This document shows positions 32,401-47,400 of a stretch of DNA of 64,000 nucleotides, one piece after another. Within the stretch, counting starts at the first letter, position 1. Each line of letters starts with the position of its first letter. This DNA comes from Streblospio benedicti (lineage: Eukaryota > Annelida > Polychaeta > Spionida > Spionidae): the NCBI GenBank assembly GCA_019095985.1, contig CM032664.1, forward strand, positions 51,224,352 through 51,288,351, written 5' to 3'. A program made the translations under genes and the position numbers. Under the pieces are notes generated by a model. The model was not told where the DNA came from. It worked only from the letters and a program-made list of their open reading frames with translations, and searched no databases.

Positions 32401-35400
32401 AACCACACGTGAGGTGCCAGTCACCTCATAATGTATAATGGCAACAAATGTAAAAATGCTTATCTTATAGAAATACAGAATGGCCTATACGTACTCAACG
32501 GTTTCACATTAGCATAGAAAAATTGCAACATGGATTGTAATGCAACACAAATGCAAAAACATTCCACCCACTAAAGCATTGAAGCCTGAAAACAAATCTG
32601 TGACTCCATTTGTCACAGCTCACAAACATTAAATGCCACTATAGGCTTCATATATTTTCTTGCGTAAACAAATTACCTACCAGGATGTCTACAAACTCGC
32701 TACATTTCGTTGCGGACGATGTTGATTAGCACTTTCGAGCACAGTCAGCGAGTCCCAATGTTTGTTTACATCTAGAGACACACACCGACCTACCGTAGGT
32801 AGGAAGTCCCTGCATTCTGAAGGTCCTGTGTGGGGGGTGGGGTGGGGGTGGGGTGTCCGGGTGTCTCTAGATGTAAAGAAACATTGGGACCCAGTTGCTG
32901 AGCTCGGGAGCCTTATAAATGGCAAAACAAGTAAGTGACAGCCCTTAATTGTGTCTTATACATTACCAACATTATGTTGCCTCACTGCACCAGGCAACTG
33001 GAGCCATTTTACATGGCAGGTCATGATGAATATCAATTTACAGATAAACATTATGTTTAAAAACATGTGACATCCAGGTTAACCGTGAGTCAATATCAGG
33101 ATGCTACATGTACACGTAACGATCGTAGATTGTGTTGTGATGTAGTAAACAAACAAATGCCATTGCTGTTCTTTGTTGTATGAGTCCTCCTATATTTAGG
33201 AGCTTATTAATATCTTTAATGTTCAATCCAATCATTTTGATTCCACCAGTGAGGATGGTAGCCAGCCCATGCGTGGTATTCAACAGCAGTCTGAACTATA
33301 TTAGATAGGGTGCAACTATTGTAGCCCCATAATTCATATCACAGAATCTCCTGATATTCCAATACACAGCGTTAGTGTCCATGTTGTGGCAACCTGTTAC
33401 ATTATAATATCCCCATCATTAACTCATCTCAGCAGATCTATCAGTGGTTTCACTTATTGTTTCAACAATCACCCCACTTCCCTGAAATTTTTGGCCTTTT
33501 CCCCCGCGTCCTTATTTTTTCACCCCCCCCCCCCTCACATCTCACTTCCATATAAACCCGCCGCATGATAACGGCCGGTCCCATTCGGAACCTCGCATGC
33601 TAGTTACAGAAGGTATGATGCGCACGTCACACCGGGAAATAGCTCCATGCGCAGACGACTCGTTAGGCCGCCTTGACCGGGAAAATCACTTTACGCGCAA
33701 GGTCGGCGCTCCATTGTTTGATCAGCGTTCATTAGTCCACATTAGTTCAATAAAACATGATCGTGTGGCAGTAGCCACTGGACATTGCATCGTATAACTG
33801 TTAGTCCATGTATGTAATGTGTGTATTCACTTTACTGTGTGCATCGACACACCATTCACAAATGTTCGATGTCAATTGACAGCAGTGCATGTATTTAGCG
33901 GAGAAAAATGTAACAAAAACATTCATACGACTCATTCATGCGTAATTAACAAGCTAGTCCCTGTAATCACATAGAAAACAAGGGTTGTTGGAGACTACAG
34001 GCATGTTGACATTTGAGTAACGATGCTCAAACTCGTAACTACGGTTGGAGACATGTGCTGTTCCGGTACAAAGCTTCGTTCTCACGGGTTTTCCCATCCC
34101 GAAGAGTGCCTTATCTGTGTATGCAGAAGTAGTGGCTGTTAAAATATTATTTTAAAAAGGTACATTCACTTTGTTTTGCCATTTTCCCAGTATGCAATGA
34201 TGTGGGGTTTTAATTTTCTATATCCATGCTACGGTATAGACACGAATTAGTCACGAATTAAGTGAAGTACCTAAAATACTACCAGCCTATACCATATAAT
34301 ATCAAAACATTTGGTTGAGATTTGATGACACTACCACTTACATTTTTACTTGGTTGCTTTCACCATCACGGGACCTTCAACATGGCGACTTTTCTGTCTG
34401 ACGTCAGGAGGTCTTGGAATTCCCGTCAGACAGCAGATGGAGGAGGGTCGGGGGGATGCTCTTGCCTTGGTTGAGGTTTAGCTGCGGTTGGTGCTTGTAG
34501 ATCTCTATTGCTTCTAAGATCTTCCTTCGGTGCAGCTAAACCTCAACCAAGGCAAGAGCATCCCCCGACCCTCCTCCATCTGCTGTCTGACGGGAATTCC
34601 ATCTGTCAGACGAAGCGCCATGTGAAGTCATCAAGAAAGACCAGAAGAAGTCACTTCTGTTGAAGGTCCCGTGATGGTGACTGCAACGTTAAGTCAATGT
34701 AAAAATGTAAGTGGTAGTGTCATCAATTCTCAACCAAATGGATATTCCTACTACTAAAAACAGTCTTCATAAAGATAATATCAAAACATTGCAGTAATTT
34801 ACATCATGAATACATAAAAATGATGACGTAAGTAATTTATTAGCGACGTGGACTTATAAAAATTGTGAGTTGTGAACCTGTCCGCTATTATTCAGTGTCA
34901 AACCCAACATCAACTATACACTAACACTTTCCTCTCTTTCAAGACCTTGGTTATTCGTGTTTACAACCATCTCAAAGTACAACTTTATCAATTTTTCATA
35001 ATATCCTTGGCATTTGCCTCACCGTGATTGTGTCATGGCGACGTTTATGATACGCCGTTATGTATTTTAAATGACATAGGTGTCACGTGCGAAATATATT
35101 GTTTTAATATCAGTTTGTGATGTTGCTTAAAAGTGAGCTTGTACCGGCAGGCTGAAAAATACTGTGAATATGAGCTACAGGCACCTAGGCCTGTGATTCA
35201 TGTTTGGTGGAACATTGGATGTCATATCACCGTGTAAGTGTGATATAGTGACTCTTACTTTAATGCCAAATGGGCAGTTGAGTCATGTAGCATATGACGT
35301 TTTACATAAACGTCTATTTGCAACGGGCATGTAGTCCCATTACTAATAGAACAAATACACTCTAATAGACGTCCAATGCCAAGCACATTACACGTGTGCG

Positions 35401-38400
35401 TGAAGCAAGGTAGACCATAAATTACCCTGTCTTAACACATTAGGCCTACCTCTTACTCGCTTTCTATCGTGTGATTATCAACTCTGATCTATATCTTAAG
35501 TCACTGAATAGACTATAGCGGGCATTTCTTAAAAAAGAGATCTAGATAAGGAGATCCCCTAACCGGTGGTAGAGCAGGCAGCATCCCATCTCATTTTGTT
35601 CTGTAGATGGTGAGGCCTTCTGAAAATACACGTACATGTACGTACTCAAAATATTTGGTGTGAACATGCCTCAAGTTGTATGTCTCCATATAAGCCTCCA
35701 TGTGCACGCATCCCTGTGTGAGATACACATTTCAATTAATAACTTGGAATCTAAAGCACCTAGAATCATGAAACTTTGGACACATATAGTAGATACAAGT
35801 CTCAAAATGTCAATACATTTTGTGTTCACCGAATTTCAAGATGGTCGCCGTTTTCTTTAGTAATCTTTTTAATTTCATTTCAAAATGATTTCTTCATAAA
35901 CTCCTATGAGTGGTATAGCAAGCTATTTAATGTACAAATTTGTTCAGTAGGTAGTAGGGCATCAGAAAAATACTGAATAGGTGAAATAGGTGTGTGGGAA
36001 CATATGGAAAACTAACTGTTTCCATTGTTTTCTATGTAAGCATACACAATGAAATGGCAAAATACACTTAGTCACAACTTGGCGGATACAACACATAGAC
36101 TCATAAACTGTGTGCTTATTTAGAAGATAATACTATCAAACGTTTGTATGGTTTTGTTTTGATATTTTTGAATATGGCCGCCGTAATTCAAGATGGCCGC
36201 CAATTTAATGTAATACAATGTATGTCTATTATCTCTCACAGAAGTCCTTTGAAATAGGCCATTGGGTGGTAGAACAAGCTACATGTTATCTCATTTTGTT
36301 TAGCAAGTATTCAGGCCTTATAAAACTATGGATATGATGGAATATATTGATGCAAACATATAGAAAGAAAACTAGCTATTTACATGGTAACCTATATAGG
36401 CTTATATATTTTGTGAGGCGAACACTTATTGATAACTTACTTTCAACTACACCTAAATGTCATCAAAATTTGAACATATGAAGAAACTATCAGTATCTAA
36501 ATTTCACTATACTTTGTGATTAAAATCATTCACAATGGCTGCCGTGATTCAAGATGGCCGCCATCTAAAACCCGAAAGTTTAATATCTGTACAAGAAGTT
36601 CTTTAAAAATACCCTAATCAAGAGGTTATTATTGTTTATACCGAAAGATTCAACCTTCCTACACTGGTTTCTAGACATTCATGATTAACACAGTTGCTTG
36701 GTAACCTGAAACCACTCAGCAGATATAGCGAATCTGTCAATGTAACAATATCATAATTTATTCTATGTCATGAATCACAATTCTATATATGAAGACAATA
36801 TGGTGCCCGTGGGTGGCAATACAACAGGAATATCGTCTTGAAAAAAAAAGTGAACTAAGAAACTTCATTTCATTAAATCATATTTTAATAAGAACATATG
36901 TTTCTATAGACTTGAAGTAACAGTGGCTACTGAAAAGGGTCGTACCGTACCAAAAATCAGGGAAGGCAATCCATCTTTTGCAAGGAGCGGTATGCTCACT
37001 TTGTAATGTCACATGCATGACAATAAAACCCAGAGCACTCCTTATTTATTAATAGTTTTTTGTAATAAAAGAGTCAATTTTCGCCCAGCTGCAATCTACA
37101 AATTAATTTCGTGCCCATTGTATAATTGTTTGCTTCTGATGAATGGCAGAAATGAAGAAAATGGAGCGTGTTAAATTGGAAAGGTTTATCATGATAAACG
37201 GACGATTGCATGTGCACATCAAATATAGATGCATTACTTGGAATTGCTGTGAAACGTATTCCAAATGATGTAATATGTCCGCAGATATTATCTGGAGGAA
37301 ATATGTTAATCACGACGTAATAGGTTATGGTATGGATATAAGGCCTCATTTATAGGTACACTATATTTGACAAGCTGATGAGGTCTAATTGAATTGGAGA
37401 ATAGAATGATGAACTATGCGGAAGTTACTCACATCACTGCGACGATTATTACACCAGTCACGGGCAAAATGACCGACGACATGGCGGCTCACACACCGTG
37501 ATCAGCGCCTTGTATGGTCGTGTACACAGCGACGGTGCGGGGGCTACTCGTGCAAGAGACCCGTGTGTAGCTGCTGGAAGGGGGACTTAGTGAGATAATA
37601 ATGTCAATATAACATGAAGTCCATTGCTACTTGTATATACGGAGGCATGAACTGATATAGCATTTCGATGAACTGGCGTATTCATGTCATTCGGGACATC
37701 ATCTACAAAACTAGATTATATAAATTGTTATATTATATAAATTGATTGAGAACAACTCACACCGTCCATTTTTATTTTCAGTCAGTTATCTCCTGACTTT
37801 ATGATTGCTTGCCAAGCCCACAGAGTATGGATCAGAAAAAAACCACGTGATTATGAATCATGCAGGCCATTCCGAGAACAACATTATAGTAATTATCGTG
37901 CTCTTTTCTGTCACAATAAATCAGTTCAATAATGCACATGGCCATTATCGTACTATGGCCGATATTGGAAGAGACATAAAGTACACATACGCCATCCAGT
38001 ACAAGTTCAAGCTTCATGGTTCTTGCATCCAACCCTGCAATAAAACCATGATTTATCAGATGTATTGGACTCCAAATGAGAGCAGTCAGAACTGGATCAG
38101 TTTTGTTATACCACATGCATTTGCATGAACTCGTTTGTCAGCTCTGAATGGTAAATAATGTAATAGTACAGAAATAGTTTACCCTAAAATGTGTTTCTTG
38201 TCTTTTACCTACAATCTGAAAAGTTACTTGTAATGTAGCGCTATATGAAAAAAACACCCAGTGCGGCGGTGATCATTAATTGCAAGTTGTTAGTATCATT
38301 GATACACAGATTGGTTGATACTTGATAGAATGTTCTCTTACGCGTGATCTTGAGAATTAATTAGATGACGGCCTCCATTACACAAAACAAATTACTTTCT

Positions 38401-41400
38401 GTCTAGAAAAAAATGCAACGTGATTTCTACTGTGCTTTCATTCACTGCGTTTGGTAAATACCAGTTATGATATATATCAAATACGTGTCTGCAAATATGG
38501 CTATTAAAACATTTTTCTGTAACACAAGTTATGTGTCAATAACAATTTGCTTAGTACAGTACATGCACCTCACCAAGGGGACATACCACTATTTATGATA
38601 CACCTCACCATACACAACAGTCCACTGTCCTGTGTAAATGTTAGTAGTATATCGCTCCTGGTGAAATTTTCTTGCTTTCCTTGCCATGCTACCACTAACA
38701 TGCATGCTAAGAAGAAAAAAGGTTGCACTGTCAACTCTGAAACGGTGCTAGTGGAATGTAGATGCAGACGGGTACCGGGTGCGTCAAAATACTAGTATGC
38801 TTCCAATGGAGATGACGCCGCCAGTCGCTTGGTCAGCCGCCCGCAATGGCCTTTATTCGGGAGGCAATCTGGAAATGGTCTTATCGTTTTATGCGCTATA
38901 AATATTGAATGGACAATTCCTGATCAAGCAAACAGTGTTGTCACTACGCACAGCCCTAGCCCTCTATGTGGCTCATGTTATGCCAAAGTACGGGAGTCGC
39001 GATGTTAATATTAAGGGGATTGTTGAGCTGCTTTGTATATTCAGTAGGTGTTAAGAGAAGAGATCACAAAATGTTGTCCCTTTTGATTTTCCCCTCTTTG
39101 ATAGGCACGTGTATATAATTCTTATGTTCGCAAATCGTGTTGACTATTCTTCAAATTATTGTTTTTTTGAAAATATTTTGAATGTTACTGTTTTAACCGA
39201 AAAGCAAAACGTTTAGGTTCATATATGAGAAGTTAGAGACACCATAACCTTTTCAAAGAAAAGGAGTCTTTGTCTACTGATAATTACCCGTGTCGTCATA
39301 CCCTTCAAATATCAGAAATTGATATGTAGAGAAAGTTATAAAGCATTTTACATTTTGACATGGGGATCAATACGAGATATTGGCAATGACCTACAATATA
39401 TTTTCAAATTTATGTTAAAAGTTTTTTTTTTATAAACATCGAACATGAAAAATTAAGGGTGTGACAACTTAGATGAATATTTGAAATAAATATTTTGTCT
39501 GTAACTCTATATTTATTTGTGTACATATAGTTTCGTGTGTATGTTCATCAACGAGTCATACTCAAATATATTTTGTAAAAAAATAATGCGAAGTAGTTTA
39601 GAAGTTATCTACCATTAGGATATAGGGTGTCTATATCCGTATTTTACACATATTTGGAGTAATGGGCATGAACAAAATTCAGTGAGCTTCCGCCTTAACT
39701 GTCATAGAAAGCTTCAGTGAACTTAGATATGTGTCTCGGTGTCAGTAACTTTATTCATTGCCATCTAGGCGATGCAATTATTGTATTTTCAACAACAATA
39801 TCATAATATCAATTGTAATTGATAACAATATCAACAACAAAACAACAACAGATCATTGGACATTCATCTTTTCTCTGTCTGGAGGATTTTCTAATCCAAG
39901 AACACAGTTTGCATGATGTTCGAGATTTTCTGTTTCTCTTTCCCCACGGAGTTGTTACAATCCCAGAGATATACATCTTATAGTATTTACAGGAGAATTT
40001 GATTTTCTCATATGCTTACCCCGAGAGCAGGTCCCAATTGTGTTAACAATTGATACAATTTGTGCATCACGCAACCCAACTGCATATACAGCCGTCTCAT
40101 GGAAATCTGTACAACTCAGTGTGTGGAACATTAGAACATATGATGTAAAAGGAGGCAACAGACGATAATGAATAAAATCACATAGAGCGATTGTGTGTCT
40201 TTGAAAAAGAAATGAACTATTGTACTTCAAAAAAGACAGAATGATGATTTGGAACGTCTGTGTTTGACTATCAACACACTGATAAAAAGGTGGGAACATA
40301 TATTTACATTCATTGAATCAAGTTCTGACTAGTGTATACACCAGTGATGCATGATGGGGTAGTTACAGCTCAAAATAACAAAATCATTTAAAAAATCATA
40401 ATATCACGGGAAAGACAATATGCTCAGAAGACGAATATTACTAGTAATCTGCACGATGATTCACGTAACGCCACAAATCGCTTACTAAGAAATATTCATG
40501 CTGTATAAGCTTCTACAAAATCAGCAGATACTCCCGTGAAAGTCCAGCAATTTAATAAAGTGATGGATTCGTGTTCAAATTAAATAGTAACAATGAACAA
40601 TGGATTATGTCAGTGTACATGTTTTAGTGCGAATACACGATGTTAACATTGAGGCAGAGTGCTCACGAAGAAACAATTTAAATTAAAAGATGATATTTAC
40701 TCCTACGTATTAGAACACAAGACCGTATCAGGTCCCTATTTCAGACGTATGCTCGTCGATCGGTTCCTAATTCAGTTGAAATAAAATTCAGTTACAATAT
40801 TCACGATCAATCACGTTTGACGCTGGTTAATACAGACATAGGAAGAAGTAAAATGACAAGTGCATGTAATACAATAGCGTTATGGCAGATCTTGTGGTGT
40901 ATGTTTTTCAGGTACGTGTGTGGAAGGGGTGGGAGCCTATCGAACCATGTGAACCTCGCTTTTAGAGTAGACATCTCCACTCTCCACTGTTACTCTTGTG
41001 TGGGTACGAGCGTCCAACAAAAGAAATTTTGCGCACCTTGGATATACATTAAACACAAGGTTATCAAACGCTTGAACAACAAGATTTAATTCTACAGCAA
41101 CACACCCACTTTCAATTTGGTATATAACAGAGAATTAAAAAAACCGCACAGTTTAAGTTTCCATTCCACGTATATGTCATTTAGGCTTAGCCATAGCTTG
41201 ACACAATCATTACTTCATTAAAAAGCTTGACGTAGAGAGTAATATAACAGTGCTTTCATTTTCCTTAGGTAAATCCCCATCAGTCTGAGAGAAATCTTTT
41301 ATGTCAGAAATGAAAGAAACATACTTAACCCATCATGACATTTCATGATAACAATTTGATTTTGAGAGTGTTACTTTCCTTTTAGCATTATAATCTCCTA

Positions 41401-44400
41401 TTGCAGACGTAAATCATTAACGACTGATTTCCCAGAAATGCGCGTAGTGATGATTGCATCTTTGTTCCTCATTCAGTGACATCTATTAATCTGTGAACAA
41501 GCGGTCTGATTTGTACAAGACATTGCAAACAAAAATGCATCTATTGACAATGCAAATGTACACTGGGAATAAGTCACGATGCGCACTGAAGAGTATTCAG
41601 TGTTACAGAACACATGCCTGTCAGGCAGACATCATATGGGCCTCGTGTGTTTCCGTAGATTCTAAAGAATGTTTCAATATGTGTATCACCAAGCGCATAT
41701 GCACTACATGATATGCCCATATAATACATTTGAAACAGCCTGTAGTCAACAGTGTCGACGCCGTATCTTCACGGGATTTAATGTAAACCACTTGAGCGGA
41801 AGGCATAAGATGGGGTCTCATTAAAAGAACATTTCGTTTGTACGTTGTAATGAAATCTATATGGTTTAAGGTTGATATTTCAAAGAAACCCCACACCTAG
41901 CCCCAATGGCATGCATGAGCGGTTCTTTTCAAGCTTCGTGCCAGGCAGGTGTGAACACCCTTCAATTGGTGGCATGTGATAAGGACCAGGATACCCATGA
42001 TGTGGCTGATACATAAGGCGTATGCTCTTTATCCAGTCTACAATTGTTATCACACGGTCACACAACTGCACACGTCCATGTGGCAGCCTGGTACACTATG
42101 ATTGCTGAGCTGCCTATCTCAGCTGCCAATCTCTGCTCCAGCTGTCTGCTAATCCGGTGCTATGGGCACATACTGTACTTACTACAGGCTTACCCTGTTC
42201 ACAATCGCTCACACCTATCAGAGATTGCAGCACTATGGTATTTGCGTCATCTTTATATATCATGGTGATGGATTAGATAACGTCTACGGTTGTGGCTCCA
42301 TGACTTCTTGAGGGGTTTAAAAAGGACACCAAAATTATTATGAACTAGATCATTTGTATACTATTGTGACGCCGCCAATACAAAGCAGAGCGATAGTTTG
42401 AATCATCTTTCGTATAGCTGCGCACATATGTTTTGTAGTATGACGTTACTGCTGTGTTATAAAATACTAGTATGTCATTCTTAACTGCTATATGCGTGAA
42501 TCATCCCAAACAAGTTTCAATATCCGAGTAAATTTGGTGCATGCACTGCAATATAGCTCAATCGAATTATTACATGATATAATACTCTCTCTGCACGCCT
42601 GAACACCCGGGCTCCAGTGAGAAAGCTGCGTGGTATTTGTAAGGTCACACCCCACAGCCCTAGGTAATTCCCAGAAATAGGGTAATGTAACTGTAAATAT
42701 TATACTGCACGTTTGACCTTTATAAACTCTGGTAAAGCGGTACTGAGACAATGACTTTTGGGAGAAGATCCATGAAGCATTCCCGACGTGTAAGAACTGT
42801 GGATAGTGCCCTAGTGTCTATTATTTTTCATCACAGTGCATAGTAGGACCAGACCTCTGGTGGTTGTCAACGACCGCCCCGTGGAGATGACCAGAAGCTA
42901 AGCACGCACCCAGGGGCGGCCCGGCAGAGGGACACACGGTAATGGGTGAACGGGCCGGCTGTAGAGGGTGATTACATTACTTAAGCACACGCCGCACTAG
43001 CACACAGAGAGCAGGTGTTGCAAGATCAAGGTGCACCAACGTGTCCCTTGGAAGTACACGTTAAACGTAATGTAGCATTTCAGAATTAGCCCAATGATAA
43101 TACGAGATTATAGGAAGTTGGCGTGTCAGGAGAGGAGAGTACATCGTGCAAACACACGTGCTTCATGGTAGTTATCTCGCTTCAGGGAAGACAAACACGC
43201 ACCTAATTGAAGCAATGCTATAACTGTATTATTGTATTTATACACATTACATTTATCAAATACAGCCGGAAAGAATGATTTGCAAAAGTATTTTATCTGC
43301 TTGCATAATGCTGCATAGTTTGTATAAAGCAAAAGTGCTCATTAATTTCCACAAAAATATACACTTGGGAGAAATTTGAAAATTGTAACGTCATGTCAAT
43401 CCTGTTGCCGGAACACCGGCAGACTGATCAAGAGCGCAGAGCTCCCGAAGGCCATTCGCTAAAAAAAAACTTACAATACTATAGTTATAAATAGATTTTA
43501 ATCACAATTTTAATTATTGCAACATATTGTATCCAAACTCGTCTGTCATCTCCACCCAAAGCGTGTGTGGTGAAACTTGGAGCATATGAAACCGATATCA
43601 ATACGGATAGAGACATCAGCGAGAGGAACCTCCGTAACGATTAGTGCTGTACCGTGGTATCTGCCGGTGAAACCAGTTGTCCAAGGGTATGCGAGTCTAA
43701 TTAATTAGGGAACATCGACTACAATTATCACTAATAATTGTTGTTTTCTGGGTGACAAAATTTTGTGCGCGCTGCGCATGGTGCTGACGTAACATTCATA
43801 ATGTCATCACCATCAAAAGTGATTGTTTTGCGAGTATTGCATTATGTTGTTTGATTGTATTAAATGCCAGAAGAAGACCTAATTGATGTGATGACAAAAG
43901 AAAGTCTATTACACCGATGATCCTCCATCTATAAAGTAAGCATACCTTGGCCGTCCACTGCCCTGGTGACTGCACCCACTCGTAAGCCAGACACATTAGG
44001 CAATGTAATTGAATGTTTTGTTTGGAAAATGGGTCACGTGATTGCGATCACGTGAAGGGGCGTGATGAGCGCCTCGTCCCAGCCACGAGCTACCAGTTTG
44101 CACTTAATTCACAATTAAATGACTTCCCGGCTAATTGGAGAAAGCCATTTGTTGTAACCGCGGGCGTTGCCTGATTGCGGGATGTCACTAGTGTCTGTAG
44201 GCTAGTCTGATAAATTTATGTTTGAAATATTTGCTGTAATATATATCTTATTTTTGTGTTACATAACACATGAGACCGTATAGATTTCATGTGATTATAT
44301 GCATCGTAGTCAAAATCGTGCAGGCATGTAATTCAAATAGACAATGAAAAATGTGCCCTGGGGAGAAGTCGTATGTATTCGTGACATTTAGAAATCTCTC

Positions 44401-47400
44401 CCAATATCCTGTAACTGAGAATTTAAGTGTAAAATATACGCAGCCGACTGTACAAATCAGCTCGTATTAGATTGTGTGTGTGTGTTTTTTTTGCTCAGGC
44501 GAACCCCGACACTAATGCCTCTAATGGCTTGATAGGAAAAAGTCGTATGGTAGGCCTAAGCATGACCCAAGCGAAAGTAATGCGGGTGCCGATTGGCAAA
44601 CCTGGACCAGTTTACTTTTTATTCTTTGAAAAACCCTAGATATGTTGGTATTGTGATTTGGCTATTTATTGAATTTGCATAGTTGAACTATCTTTATTGA
44701 AAAAGAATATGTATGCTAGTATTGCCCATTCATTAGAAAATAACTATCTTAGAAAATAAAAATACTTGTACAGAGTTGGTACGTTGGGGTTACGGGAAAA
44801 GGGTATGTTGCATTACCGTTTATATAAAAAAAAGAGAGAATTGGTGCAGTGGTTAGTTGTGCCATGTATCTTGCAAAACAAAGAAGCCTAGTAAAGTAAA
44901 GTCAACTGACTGCAATTGATGCAATACAAGCAAATGCGAACTCTATTGCAGAAACCATTCAATAAGTCAAGAAAGGGCGCCTTTATGGCCCGCTCAGTTG
45001 CCCTGGTTATAAAGCGGAACGACTTGTGCTCTATCCGGACTAAACTCGGGTTCTCGGCGGTCTATACTGTTGTAGTTGGTGTGGTGTACTGACCGGCACA
45101 TCAACACAGGTATAATGACCCAAGATGTGCGTCACAAAACACTAGTGTGTGCTGCGTAATCCTAGTGCTCTGAGGAATACAACGACGTCTTGTGTCACGA
45201 GAGGTTTTGCTCTTTAGGGGTTCAATTGCCAGTCATTCTTTGTGATAACGTAAATATGACTGCCCATTATACTCGATTTCCTATTAACCATTATCCTAAG
45301 AGACCACTGCAAACCATTGTAAACTGCATTATTGTTCAATTGATAACCGTTACTGACAGAGACTTTGCTCATGTAGTACACGTATTAAACCATGGGTCTC
45401 AATGACATGTCATTAGTGTAAAATATGTGTTAATGTGTGAAGCAGTTATTTTACGTGATTTGATTCTTCCATTGGGCCTGATATTGGATAACAACATTTA
45501 TCATCACAAAATAAGTGGGGGCCAATCTGTGTTATATGTGCGTTTATTACACACTGGCGCCAATGATGAAACCCAACCCTCGATCTTCAAGAGTTAGAAG
45601 TCCTGTAGTTTGCTTACCCTTGTACAAATACATGATCTGTACATCCATACGCACAATTACCAAATATTAGCACCGCAGACATCATGTTAACTGTCTTTTA
45701 TGCGTACAGATATCTCAGCACCAAGCATCACACCGTCCTGCACCAATCACTGCCTTGTCCTGACACCCGCCCAGTAACCACACCGGGGAATACCCACATC
45801 TTATTGCCAATAATCACGCCTCCTGCCACACAAGGATTAGGCGTCTCTTGGATCAGTGCCGACGAGTGAACGGTAATGTGTGGGTTAGTGGAGCCACTTG
45901 GCTAAGTGAGCTTAACTTCACGTCTCACACATCATTGTCTCATACTAGCCCTCATAAGGAAGCTCAACTTAATTATTCGTAAAAAAGGTCTGGTGAAGCA
46001 TCCCATTTTCATAAAGGTTTAGCCTGATAAATCCCGGTCACCACCGTTGCTGGTCGAGGGTTTGAAACATTTGCATAAGACTGCTGCTGTCTGGGGATTC
46101 TGTATAAATTTTGTTTTGGGTGGCAGACGACCATTTGACCCACACAACCCCTTGTAATTTGTCTGCAGCTCAAAATTTACTTTCCCGCCTGTGTTTTTGG
46201 AGGTTTTCGTGGGGTAGAATGAACGAGAGTCACATTATACGGCGTTAATAATTTAAAGTTCTATTTAAGTGCTTTTGAGATTGAAGATCTGCGAACAAGT
46301 TATGATCTGTCCTCCATGATGACTTCAGCCCTGTGAGACTAAAACACGGCCACTGCTGTCGTTGTCCGTTCTGTCAACGATTTGTGTGTGCACATATTTT
46401 GCCTTACCAAGAATGTGTTTATGTTATATTATCGAAGTTCTGCTATCGGTAACCACCGGTCCAGTCCTTATGTATCTATGCGTATGGCACCATACGAAGT
46501 TACACGATGACATTGGAGACCATGCCATAAAACCCCATTCAGTTAAAGGATACAACCTTGTCATCCCTAACCCATATGCCAAATAGCAGTAAATCCAAAC
46601 ATAATCAGAACAAGGCCAACTTAACACCAGCACCCCCGAGAAATATTCAAATAGCCTCTTATTTCATATCAAAAGAGCGTCAGACAAAAAGAGCATCACT
46701 ATATTAACGCTCGGGGGCGATAATACGAGGAGTTTTATGATGATGATGGCCATTAACACGTGGATTCTCGTGCTCTATTGTACAATAGAGGGCTCGTAAA
46801 CTAGCGCGGGTGTAGCGCGCTGTGCCATCAATCTGTGCTGCTGTCTAAACACTTGTTCTTAGCAGACTCATTTATAAATGTGCGTGAACATTGACCACTT
46901 GAGAAGGGACTTTTGCAGTTGGGGGCGGCATCATGACATTATGATTAGTTTTGTCAGTTACAAAACCAATTCGTGCTCTTAAATCCTGATGAATCACACA
47001 TTAGAACATAAGATAACCAATAGTTTTCTAAAACAAATTGCCATGAGTACAGTTCTGTGGTAAATATACCTATACTCAATTTAATAGGGATTATTGACTT
47101 TGAAGTTGCCGATAGTATGGCAGTGACTCCTATATGGTTAACGTTATGTACAGTTGGTTGCCCATTAATTGAAAATAAAAGAGCATAATAAAGTTGATTT
47201 TTTCTGGACAGTGATCTCTGTAACTCATGTTTAAAGCCCACCATAGAGCCACCAAATGTCATTACGTTTTCAGAAGTTACCCTCTCGGGGATACTCATTG
47301 TCAGCCAGACTTAAAGGCATACCGTTAAAAAATAGCGTAAAGCCGAGTTCATGAGCATTCAGAAGATTTATAACGGAGGTATATATGGCGTTATCGTCCT

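Noticed and set aside
37805-38128. 107-codon + frame and 94-codon - frame over the same DNA
   Set aside because: Neither has a recognisable domain, codon bias or splice context, and mutual overlap on both strands is typical of chance.
39955-40299. 114-codon minus-strand frame in intron 2
   Set aside because: No domain recognised and AT-rich composition like its surroundings; treated as chance.
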